NCBI GenBank assembly: GCA_002403205.1
Contig: DHHJ01000019.1
Location: 1-33,063, forward strand
Source of the DNA: Anaerolineaceae bacterium UBA4775
GTDB lineage: Bacteria; Chloroflexota; Anaerolineae; Anaerolineales; Anaerolineaceae
DNA length: 33,063 nucleotides
Reading direction: 5' to 3'
A model generated the notes under the pieces. It was not told where the DNA came from and did no database searches. It saw only the letters and a program-made list of their open reading frames with translations. Position numbers and translations under genes: made by a program. The first letter of the stretch is position 1; every line of letters begins with the position of its first letter. Positions 24,654-31,885 of this stretch are shown here, one piece after another.

Positions 24654-25679
24654 TCACAACGGTAAATCTTTAATCTGGTGATAAAAGCTCTCTGGCAGCA
24701 GATGCTCTGGGAAGGCGCCGATTTGCACCAGGTGTTTGCGCAGGTCTACACATAAATGGCATTTCCCCGCATATCCATCCAGCAAAACCTGGTAACCATA
24801 TGCCTTGCGTGCGGTTTGATACAGGCCAAAAGGCCCCTCTTCGGTCAGTACAGCCACGAACGGCGAAATATCCCCGCCGCGATACGCGTCCACCAGCTGA
24901 CTCAGCTCGCGCCAGTGCCCCAGGGAGATCCCCCCGCAGAAGGCAGGAATGAACCCTCCGTACAGATCCAGATGTGAATGCGGGGCAAACAGCAGTTCCC
25001 CCCGGCAGCTCAACCCCCGGAAAGCCTCTGGCGGCCGCGTGTCTACCAGCCCACCCAGCCGATAGCCTGCCCTTCCGCCGCTGATCAGCCCGTAACCCTG
25101 CCATAAGCGCTGACCGGCCTGGGAACGCCCAAAGGTCTGAACATAGCGGTCAAGGGGGACCGTGCCCTCGATCCCGTGGCGGGCCATCCCTGGCAGCCAA
25201 TCCGCCTGGTACACGATCACCTGGCTTGCGCCAAACACCTCCTGCGCGGCGGTGATGCCGGTCAGCGTGCGTTCCAACGGGATAGCCGCCTGGTGAAAAG
25301 GCGATACACTGATCAAAACGGCTGCCAGGCCAGCCAGCCGCAACTGCCTGAAACGGTCGTTGGCCTGGTCTGGGTCGCGGCACCAGGCGGCATTGGTTTC
25401 AACATAGGCCGGAATATCCAGGTCGACTGCGATCCGGGTTGCCTGCAATAACAAAGGGAAGTTCAGAAAGGGTTCACCGCCGGTCAGGTGCACCTGGAAG
25501 CCCTGGCCCCAAACCTGTTTGGCATGGGACAAAGCCGCTGTCACATCCTCAACGCGCATCCAATCATGCCAGCCAGGCCCGCAGTTGTACAGGCAGTGCG
25601 CACATCCTGCCTGGCAGCGATAGCCCAGGATCAGACCAATGTCCCTGGGGTGCAAAATGGCTTCATTTGGTGTCTGCAT
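24654..25679 (-). CDS. Radical SAM protein of unknown substrate
   Basis: A 341-residue radical SAM enzyme. The iron-sulfur cluster motif is CQAGCAHC (Cys22, Cys26, Cys29), with another Cys at 33. It is followed by the SAM-binding GGEPF (HLTGGEPFLNF). Near the C-terminus KCHLCVDLRKHL adds a CxxC pair, and a further Cys pair lies in the middle (LSCRGE and PAFCGG), which could ligate an auxiliary cluster. No partner peptide or pathway gene lies next to it, so the substrate is open. On the - strand TATAAT occupies 25693-25688 and the ATG is at 25679, with no ribosome binding site, so the mRNA may be leaderless. It follows the terminator of the aldo/keto reductase gene. Confidence 0.85.
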   Translation of the reverse strand: MQTPNEAILHPRDIGLILGYRCQAGCAHCLYNCGPGWHDWMRVEDVTAALSHAKQVWGQGFQVHLTGGEPFLNFPLLLQATRIAVDLDIPAYVETNAAWCRDPDQANDRFRQLRLAGLAAVLISVSPFHQAAIPLERTLTGITAAQEVFGASQVIVYQADWLPGMARHGIEGTVPLDRYVQTFGRSQAGQRLWQGYGLISGGRAGYRLGGLVDTRPPEAFRGLSCRGELLFAPHSHLDLYGGFIPAFCGGISLGHWRELSQLVDAYRGGDISPFVAVLTEEGPFGLYQTARKAYGYQVLLDGYAGKCHLCVDLRKHLVQIGAFPEHLLPESFYHQIKDLPL

Positions 25680-25687
25680 ACCCGGCC

Positions 25688-25693
25688 ATTATA
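25688..25693 (-). promoter_or_regulatory. -10 box directly before the radical SAM gene
   Basis: A perfect TATAAT on the - strand ends eight bases before the ATG at 25679, so transcription should start at or within a base or two of the start codon. I see no good -35 box. Confidence 0.45.
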
Positions 25694-25733
25694 ATCTGGT
25701 TTGTGTTCTCCCCCCTGGCCTAATGCTTTCTAC

Positions 25734-25768
25734 AAAAAAACCGCGCGAAATGAGCACGCCGCGCGGTT
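25734..25768 (-). terminator. Terminator of the aldo/keto reductase gene
   Basis: Read on the - strand, AACCGCGCG (25768-25760) pairs perfectly with CGCGCGGTT (25747-25739) around a 12-base loop. Continuous T residues extend to 25734. It starts 20 bases after the reductase stop. Confidence 0.92.
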
Positions 25769-25788
25769 AACAGCAACACAAATTGGGT

Positions 25789-26763
25789 TCAGGCGGGCCA
25801 GATCTTGCGCCCGCCTCCCGGTGGCGTGATTTCATCGATCACAGCCAGCTCTTCCGGCGTCAGGTCGGGCAGCAATGCGGCTTTGACGTTTTCTTCGAGC
25901 TGCGAAATGCGCTTGGCGCCGGGGATGGCTACGGTCACCGCCGGGTGGGCCATCACAAACTGGATTGCCAGCTGGGTCAGGGTGCGGCCTTCGGTCATGG
26001 CTCTCAGCTTCTCAACCTTATCCAGGTCATTCAGGAAGGTTTGGTATTCCTCTTCGTTTTCGATCCAGCGCTGGCGGAAGTCACCCTCGCCAAATTCGGT
26101 CTCTTTGGTGAACTTACCCGTCAGGATGCCCATCGCCAGGGGGCCGCGCACCAGCACGCCCAAATCGTGCGCCATGGTGTATGGGAAGATCTTCGCTTCG
26201 GGTGTGCGGTTGAGGATTGAGTAGTCGATCTGCAAGGTGGATGCCCGGTTATCCGCGTTGAACGCCTGCAGGTAGTCAAAATCACTGGTGCTCACGCCGT
26301 AGGCCCGCACCTTGCCCTGTGCCTGCAGCTTTTGAAAGCCCTCCACAAAGACTTCCATCGTGGGCTCCCTGAAGTCAATGTGGCTCTGGATGATATCGAC
26401 ATAATCGGTGCCCAGGCGTTTGAGGTTGGATTCAACCCCGGCGATCAGTTTTTCGACCGTATCATAGGCGCTGACGACCCGCTCGCCGTCAAACCCCTGC
26501 CAGCCGATCTTGGTGGCGACGATGAACTTGTCCCGCCGGCCCTTCATCGCCTGCCCGAGCAGCTCTTCGCTGTGGCCGCTGCCATACACGTCGGCCGTAT
26601 CGAAGAAGGTGATGCCCATGTCCAGCGCCGCCGAGATCATATCCAGCGACTCGCGGTCCTCCACCTCACCCCATTCATCGCCGCCGATCGCCCACAACCC
26701 CAGCCCGATCTTTGTGACCTCGATCCCGCTCTTTCCCAGTGTACGTTTTTCAATGTCTGGCAT
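25789..26763 (-). CDS. Aldo/keto reductase
   Basis: An NADPH-dependent oxidoreductase of the aldo/keto reductase fold, 324 residues. The catalytic tetrad is visible: Asp55 and Tyr60 in FFDTADVYGSGHSEE, Lys85 in ATKIG and His128 in IIQSHID. The cofactor-binding C-terminal part contains AIPGAKRISQLEENV, the usual segment that holds the NADPH adenosine phosphate. It resembles the general-stress/voltage-channel-beta group (YhdN-like) rather than the xylose reductase group. AGGAGG precedes the ATG. A -10-like TATACT lies at 26834-26829 with only a weak -35. It is a single-gene unit closed by the terminator at 25734-25768. The natural substrate is unknown. Confidence 0.92.
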   Translation of the reverse strand: MPDIEKRTLGKSGIEVTKIGLGLWAIGGDEWGEVEDRESLDMISAALDMGITFFDTADVYGSGHSEELLGQAMKGRRDKFIVATKIGWQGFDGERVVSAYDTVEKLIAGVESNLKRLGTDYVDIIQSHIDFREPTMEVFVEGFQKLQAQGKVRAYGVSTSDFDYLQAFNADNRASTLQIDYSILNRTPEAKIFPYTMAHDLGVLVRGPLAMGILTGKFTKETEFGEGDFRQRWIENEEEYQTFLNDLDKVEKLRAMTEGRTLTQLAIQFVMAHPAVTVAIPGAKRISQLEENVKAALLPDLTPEELAVIDEITPPGGGRKIWPA

Positions 26764-26982
26764 GTTGCCTCCTGTTTATGATCAACTACCAAAACCAAAA
26801 CCTAGTGAAAATTACCCTTTACTCCTCAAGTATAGCAGATTAGCCAACAAATCTAACCCCGGCAACACCGCTGAAGCAAACATCGGTTTTACTGATGGGG
26901 CACTTTTGCGGTGTTCAGTCAGCACGTTAAGGTTTAGCGCGCCTCCTCCATTCATCGCCAGGAGAAGGGAAGGTTAATAAAT

Positions 26983-27010
26983 GAGCAGATATCCCCGGGG
27001 ATATCTGCTC
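26983..27010. repeat. 28-base perfect palindrome after pheT
   Basis: GAGCAGATATCCCC (26983-26996) is followed at once by its exact reverse complement (26997-27010). It starts 17 bases after the pheT stop on the - strand, so it can act as a 3' hairpin (12 pairs and a CCGG loop) for the Phe synthetase operon; ATTTATTAA follows, a poor T run. The rest of the gap 26764-27027 holds the reductase promoter and one long-loop inverted repeat (26864-26871 with 26908-26915). Confidence 0.8.
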
Positions 27011-27027
27011 TCCTCCTGCAATTTGAG

Positions 27028-29559
27028 CTAACTGCGCAGTACTGCGCCCAATTCACGGTCCAGTAAGTCCACAATGCGTTTGCGCAATTTGCCAACGTCC
27101 TTATCCGTCAGCGTGCGGTCTGGGGCGATATAGGTCAGGCTGAAGGCCAGGCTCTTTTTGCCCTTGCCGACCTGTTTGCCGCGGAAAATATCAAACAACT
27201 GCACCTTGGTAAGGCTTTCGCCGCCGCCCTGGCGGATCACAGCCTCCACTTCAGCCGCCGACACCGCTTCGTCCACCACCACGGCCAGGTCTTCCAGCAC
27301 AGGCGGGTAGGTCGGGACGGCTTCCACATCAAACAGGATCCGGGCGGCCTCCAGCAGGCGTTCCAGGTCGATCTCTGCCAGGTACACCGGCGGATCATTC
27401 AGCTCGTAATTGGCCTTCACCAGGGGATGCAGTTCACCCATAACGCCTACGACATCCTCACCGATCCAAATCTCGGCGGCCTTGCCAGGGTGCAGTGACG
27501 GGTGTTCTACTGCCCGAAAATGAACGTTTTCAATATGCAGTCCAGCCATCATCCCTTCGAGGACGCCTTTGAGATCAAAGAAGTCCATCAGAGGCGGTTC
27601 GCCATCAATCCAGGAGGGCTGAGCGCGCAGTCCGGTCAACCCGATCGAAAGCATTGCCTTCTCATCCGGCAATTGCTGGCCCGCAACGGGATGAAATACC
27701 GGCCCGATCTCAAAAAAGGCCAAACGGCGGTCGAGATTGCTGTTGTATTCAAGGATCTCCAGCATGGTCACCAGGATGCTGCGCCGCATCACCCGGCGCT
27801 CCACGGTGATCGGATTTTGGATCTCCAGGTAATCCTCATCCGGTGCTTCAAAGCCCGGTGGAAAACGGCGCGCTTCACGCTCGGGGGCGGTCATCCGGTA
27901 AGCGACCAGTTCCTGCAAGCCCAGGTTGACCAGCAGATCCCGCAGGGTATCCTCCATGATCAGCGCCTGGTTGACGTTCTGCGGCGGCAAGGGCTGATCC
28001 AGCCTTCGTGAGGGGATTTTGTCATAGCCATAGATACGGCTGATCTCCTCCAGCAAATCCGCCCGGCCAATGAGGCCTTCGTTGATATCCAAACGGTGCG
28101 GCGGGGTGCGGGCGGTGATCGTATCGCCCTCCACCTGGCACTCAAACGACAGCCGGCCGAGGATCTCCGCTATCTCCTGGGCGGGGATGTCGGTTCCCAG
28201 GCTCTGGTTCACCCAGGCTGCCGACAGCACCACCTCCGGGTCATGGGGCGGGTTGGGGTAATTGTCCAGCAGGCCCTGGGCTACCTGGCCGCTCCCCCAG
28301 GCTGCCATGCGCTGCAGGCACAGACGCACACCTGTTTCAGCCAGCGCGGGGTGCACCCCGCGGCTGAAGCGGTAAGCAGCTTCTGAGCTGATCTTGAGCT
28401 TGCTGACCGTTTTGCGGATATTGATAAAATTCCACGAAGCGCCTTCCAGGAGCACATTGGTGGTCTTGCCGTTCACCTCGCTCTCCTCACCGCCCATCAC
28501 CCCGGCCAGGGATAACGGCCCGGCGGTGTCGGTGACCAGTTCCATCTCCGGGTCCAGTTGATGCTGAGCGCCATCCAGGGTGGTCAGGGTTTCGCCCGCT
28601 TTGGCCGTGCGGGTGATGATGGTGGGCGGCCCGCCTGCCCGTTCAACCAGGATATCGTAATCGAAGGCGTGCAGCGGTTCACCCAATTCCAGCATGACGT
28701 AATTGGTGGCATCCACGATGCAGTTGATCGGGCGCATGCCCGCCAGGTTCAGTCGCCGCCTTACCCAGTATGGGCTGGGCTGCACCGTAATGCCTTCGAT
28801 CAACCCCAACACAAAGCGCGGGTTAAGCTCAGGATCCCTGATCTCGATCGCCGCCCGGCCCTCAAGTGACGGGCCGGTCATCTCAAGGAATGCGTCCGGT
28901 TCTCTGAGCGGTTTTCCCAAGGCAGCCGCCACCTCACGCGCCATGCCCAATACGCTGGCATCCCTGACCATGTTAGGCAGCGTGTCCACATCGAACACGG
29001 CATCGCCCATGTAGTCCGCCAGCGGCGCACCGGTGGGTGCGTCGTCATCCAGGATGATCACGCCCTCATGGGCATCCGAGATGCCCAGCTCCTTTTCAGA
29101 GCAGATCATCGAGGACGACTCCACCCCCCTGATCTTCATCTTCTTGAGGGTCATCAGCTGGCGTCCAGGCTGGTGGCCGTCATAGAGCACTGCGCCTTCT
29201 CTGGCATAAGCCACTTTCAAGGGCTGCTCCAGGGGGCCGATGCCCTTGTATTCGTACAGGTTCGGCGCGCCGGTCAGCACGATGATCTCCTGCGTCCCGT
29301 CGTTCACGCGGCACAAGATCAGCCGGTCAGCATTGGGGTGCGGCATGACCTCGTCCACCTGTGCTACCACGAACTTATCCGCCGGCCAGGTGATGCCCGT
29401 GTATTTAAATTCATGCTTGCCACCCGGGGGCATCGCGAGCCCCACCAGCCGGATCTCCTCGACCTCCAGCCCAACCATCGTCATCACCTTCGCCAGGGAT
29501 TCGATGTCTAAATCGTCAATATCTACATAATCTGCTAACCAGGTTAATGGTACTTTCAT
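27028..29559 (-). CDS. pheT: Phenylalanyl-tRNA synthetase beta subunit
   Basis: The beta chain of the heterotetrameric class II PheRS, 843 residues, full bacterial length. In order: N-terminal segment MKVPLTWLADYVD, the tRNA-binding OB domain (about 40-155, with VAQVDEVMPHPNADRLILC), the B3/B4 editing region (about 210-390), the B5 domain (about 400-475), the catalytic-like core (about 480-690) and the C-terminal FDX-ACB anticodon-binding domain (about 750-843). The frame is open nine codons further upstream, but the ATG at 29559 fits both the family N-terminus and GAGG five bases before it. It belongs to the T-box controlled pheS operon, but is separated from pheS by an unusual extra gene. 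Confidence 0.95.
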   Translation of the reverse strand: MKVPLTWLADYVDIDDLDIESLAKVMTMVGLEVEEIRLVGLAMPPGGKHEFKYTGITWPADKFVVAQVDEVMPHPNADRLILCRVNDGTQEIIVLTGAPNLYEYKGIGPLEQPLKVAYAREGAVLYDGHQPGRQLMTLKKMKIRGVESSSMICSEKELGISDAHEGVIILDDDAPTGAPLADYMGDAVFDVDTLPNMVRDASVLGMAREVAAALGKPLREPDAFLEMTGPSLEGRAAIEIRDPELNPRFVLGLIEGITVQPSPYWVRRRLNLAGMRPINCIVDATNYVMLELGEPLHAFDYDILVERAGGPPTIITRTAKAGETLTTLDGAQHQLDPEMELVTDTAGPLSLAGVMGGEESEVNGKTTNVLLEGASWNFINIRKTVSKLKISSEAAYRFSRGVHPALAETGVRLCLQRMAAWGSGQVAQGLLDNYPNPPHDPEVVLSAAWVNQSLGTDIPAQEIAEILGRLSFECQVEGDTITARTPPHRLDINEGLIGRADLLEEISRIYGYDKIPSRRLDQPLPPQNVNQALIMEDTLRDLLVNLGLQELVAYRMTAPEREARRFPPGFEAPDEDYLEIQNPITVERRVMRRSILVTMLEILEYNSNLDRRLAFFEIGPVFHPVAGQQLPDEKAMLSIGLTGLRAQPSWIDGEPPLMDFFDLKGVLEGMMAGLHIENVHFRAVEHPSLHPGKAAEIWIGEDVVGVMGELHPLVKANYELNDPPVYLAEIDLERLLEAARILFDVEAVPTYPPVLEDLAVVVDEAVSAAEVEAVIRQGGGESLTKVQLFDIFRGKQVGKGKKSLAFSLTYIAPDRTLTDKDVGKLRKRIVDLLDRELGAVLRS

Positions 29560-29655
29560 TCGATCCTCGCTATCTTCTATAATCACTCAACATAAGTGAA
29601 TGGTGCTTTGTGCATAGAGATTTGTTCATGAAAAGTTGTGAACGTGTGGAAAGAT

Positions 29656-30111
29656 TCATACGGTCTCATCCTTTTGATACGAATCATCATAATGATAGTC
29701 GGTGAATTCCTCAGAAATGACATTTGATCCTGGCTCCCGTGCTCCACGTTTACTTTGTTTTAGATAATTAATATAACCATGGATGAGCTTTAGGACGGTT
29801 GTGATTTTTTCGTTCACCGTGGTGTGCACCTCATCAGAAAGAAAACCCAAACCGGCGACCAAATCAACATGACTTGACAGCTCCATTAATGAACCCCGTG
29901 CCAAATAGCAGAACCGGATAGATTCCTGGTAATAATAACGCCCGTATCCTTCAGCGATATTTGCTGGCACACTGGCCGCAGCCCGCCTAATTTGCGTTTC
30001 CAGGCCATATTTCTCTTCAGACGGCAGTTGGGGAAGAATGTCACGGTAAACAACTTTTGCCAGCTCCTGATCACTCAGATATACCTGCAACCGGTTTAAG
30101 CCTTCTATCAT
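29656..30111 (-). CDS. Four-helix-bundle (S23/IVP-type) protein inserted between pheS and pheT
   Basis: A 151-residue member of the four-helix-bundle family first named from proteins encoded in 23S rRNA intervening sequences. The signature RRAAASVPANIAEGYGR is at 42-58, followed by FCYLARGSLMEL (67-78) and two further amphipathic helices. A tail of about 30 residues, charged at its end, follows the fold. The function is unknown; nucleic-acid binding or phase-variable roles have been suggested for the family. The ATG at 30111 is chosen because AAAGGA stands nine bases upstream; a GTG at 30135 in frame is the alternative. It lies within the pheS-pheT operon, 51 bases after pheS and 96 before pheT, and a heptamer repeat fills the pheS side, which looks like an insertion. 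Confidence 0.87.
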   Translation of the reverse strand: MIEGLNRLQVYLSDQELAKVVYRDILPQLPSEEKYGLETQIRRAAASVPANIAEGYGRYYYQESIRFCYLARGSLMELSSHVDLVAGLGFLSDEVHTTVNEKITTVLKLIHGYINYLKQSKRGAREPGSNVISEEFTDYHYDDSYQKDETV

Positions 30112-30129
30112 CGAGGTATGTCCTTTCCC

Positions 30130-30164
30130 ATTCACAATTCTCTATTCACTATTCACTATTTCTT
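30130..30164. repeat. Heptanucleotide tandem repeat at the pheS stop
   Basis: Five adjacent seven-base units: ATTCACA, ATTCTCT, ATTCACT, ATTCACT, ATTTCTT. The array begins within the pheS stop codon region and runs to the possible GTG start of the four-helix-bundle gene. It may mark the boundary of the inserted unit. Confidence 0.7.
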
Positions 30165-31206
30165 AAAACTGCCGCAAAAACCGCACATCATTGTTCCTGA
30201 AGTGGCGGATGTCGTCGATGCGGTAGCGCATCAGGGTGCTGCGGTCGATGCCCATCCCGGCAGCAAACCCGGAATAGACGGCCGGGTCGTATCCGCCGTA
30301 TTCGAGCACCACGGGGTGCACCATGCCGCACCCAAGGATCTCCAGCCAGCCGGTCTCCTTGCATACCGGGCAGCCTTCACCCTCGCACACAAAACACCCC
30401 ACATCAAACTCAGCGCTGGGCTCGGTGAAGGGAAAGTGCGATGGGCGCAGCCGTGTCCGGGCTTCCTCGCCAAACAGCCGCCGGGCAAAATCGTCCAGGG
30501 TGCCCTTCAGCTCCGCAAAGCTGACCCGCTCACCCACCACCAGCACCTCAACCTGGGCGAACTCAATCTCGCTGCGCGCCGAGAGCTGCTCATAGCGCAT
30601 GGTCGCGCCGGGCAGGATCACCCGGATCGGCTCGGGCGCCCGCGCCCGCATCACCCGGATCTGCCCGGGCGAAGTGTGGGTGCGCAGCAGGACGCCTTCC
30701 TGCTTGGTGTAAAAGGTGTCCCACATATCCCGCGCCGGGTGATATGGCGGCATATTCAGGTACGTGAAGTTATAATCATCCGTCTCCACTTCAGGAGAGG
30801 GGTACACCTGGAAGCCCATATCCCCGAAGATCTGGATGATGCGCCGGAGCACCTGGGTCAGGGGGTGCAGGCGGCCGCGTGTCACCGGGCGCCCGGGCAG
30901 GGTCACATCCAGTTTTTCCGTCTCCAGGGCTTGTTTGAGGGCATCGGCTTCCATCAGTTGGCGTTTCTCTTCCAGCGCACCCTCCAGGGCCTGGCGGACT
31001 TCGTTGGCCGTTTTCCCCATCAACGGCCGCAGTTCCTTATCCAGGGTTCCCATGCTGCTGAACACCCCCATCACCGCCGAGCTGCGGCCCAGGTGTGCCA
31101 CGCGCCAGGCTTCCAAAGCATCGGCATCCGCCACATCCGCCAGGGCTGCCAATGCATCCTTCTGGATCTGCTCAAGGTTAGCCAAGTGGGTCTCTTTGTC
31201 TGTCAT
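30163..31206 (-). CDS. pheS: Phenylalanyl-tRNA synthetase alpha subunit
   Basis: The catalytic alpha chain of PheRS, 347 residues. An N-terminal coiled-coil arm (about 1-90) that contacts tRNA precedes the class II core, with LLRTHTSPGQIRVM, then MRYEQLSARSEIEFAQVE (motif 2 region), GWLEILGCGMVHP, and motif 3 as GFAAGMGIDRSTLMRYRIDDIR. Four Cys (271, 274, 279, 282) in CFVCEGEGCPVC form a probable zinc-binding knuckle, seen in a subset of PheS proteins. The frame is open to 31254, but the ATG at 31206 has AAAGGAGG seven bases upstream and matches the family N-terminus. It is the first gene behind the T-box leader. Confidence 0.95.
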   Translation of the reverse strand: MTDKETHLANLEQIQKDALAALADVADADALEAWRVAHLGRSSAVMGVFSSMGTLDKELRPLMGKTANEVRQALEGALEEKRQLMEADALKQALETEKLDVTLPGRPVTRGRLHPLTQVLRRIIQIFGDMGFQVYPSPEVETDDYNFTYLNMPPYHPARDMWDTFYTKQEGVLLRTHTSPGQIRVMRARAPEPIRVILPGATMRYEQLSARSEIEFAQVEVLVVGERVSFAELKGTLDDFARRLFGEEARTRLRPSHFPFTEPSAEFDVGCFVCEGEGCPVCKETGWLEILGCGMVHPVVLEYGGYDPAVYSGFAAGMGIDRSTLMRYRIDDIRHFRNNDVRFLRQF

Positions 31207-31263
31207 TGATCGTTCCTCCTTTGTCCTGCCTGCTCTGGCAGGTGATTTACCCAATTAAACAAA

Positions 31264-31590
31264 TAACCCGTCCTCACTATACGAAGCGTGCTTCGTGAAA
31301 GGACGGGGTGACCGCGGTACCACCTTTATTGGCTCTGCAGGGGCACTGCAAAGCCCGCTTATCACCACTCGAAGCGTGCTGCGCTATCAGCACCTGGTGC
31401 GAATGGCTTCCCCGGGTAACGGCGGGGCTTTCGGCTCAGACTACAAGTGATATCATCGCCTTCACCTGAGCAGCTCGAGAGGGAACTTCAGTTGGGTTCA
31501 GCAGGGAGCGGGTCTCAGTCATGCCCGCACCGCCCTGTCAGCCTCCACCAGCTTACTTTCCTCTGTCATCGCTGATTGGAATGTTAACTT
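31264..31590 (-). promoter_or_regulatory. T-box leader (tRNA-Phe sensing) of the pheS operon
   Basis: A T-box riboswitch read on the - strand. The conserved T-box sequence AAGGTGGTACCGCGGT lies at 31326-31311. Downstream is the terminator: GGGG/CCCC-containing arms 31308-31301 and 31273-31267 (CCCGTCC with GGACGGG), an extended stem with GAAGC/GCTTC near the tip, and a T-rich end (TTATTTG). Stem I begins near 31575 with the usual GATGACAGAGGAAAGTA-type sequence. The specifier loop reads TGAAGTTCCC (31490-31481); the in-place codon TTC (31485-31483) is Phe. Uncharged tRNA-Phe should pair there and with the T-box bulge, stopping termination. Confidence 0.92.
31483..31485 (-). promoter_or_regulatory. 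Specifier codon UUC of the T-box
   Basis: In the specifier loop TGAAGTTCCC the codon TTC would pair with the GAA anticodon of tRNA-Phe, which agrees with the downstream pheS. The reading is by position in the loop, not by a folded model. Confidence 0.75.
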
Positions 31591-31596
31591 ATGTTT

Positions 31597-31624
31597 ATTA
31601 TCCTTAAAATTGCTCCCATGTCAA
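31597..31624 (-). promoter_or_regulatory. Promoter of the pheS operon
   Basis: On the - strand, a perfect TTGACA (31624-31619) and GATAAT (31602-31597) are 16 bases apart. Transcription should begin near 31590, giving a leader of about 380 bases that contains the whole T-box. Confidence 0.8.
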
Positions 31625-31885
31625 GACACGAAGAGAAAGAGGTCTGACAAACACGGACCTATTTAATTTCTACCAGAAATCATGTAAGATATAAGCAGGC
31701 CTCACCAATCGCAACCCGGTTTTGCAGCACTCAGGTTGCGACTCTTCAGCAAAGATCAATCCTGATTCTTTCACACAATGCCCAACATCTGAACGAGTTA
31801 ACTGCTTTATCAACATCACATAGTAAAAACATGGGATCTACCCAGGTCATCTCCTCACAAACTCACGATACAAGAAAGGAACAAC
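31625..31885. other. Intergenic stretch before the M24 gene
   Basis: About 260 bases between the divergent pheS promoter and the M24 gene. They contain an inverted repeat TCGCAACC (31709-31716) and GGTTGCGA (31734-31741) with a 17-base loop. The repeat could be part of the M24 mRNA leader or an operator. I found no ORF with a ribosome binding site and no convincing + strand promoter. Confidence 0.5.

Noticed and set aside
30130..30164. Tandem heptamers considered as a CRISPR fragment
   Set aside because: The units are seven bases, directly adjacent and without spacers.
30118..31209. A 363-codon ORF on the + strand opposite pheS
   Set aside because: It is the mirror of pheS; the protein is rich in His, Gln, Gly and Pro typical of antisense frames, and it has no family motif.
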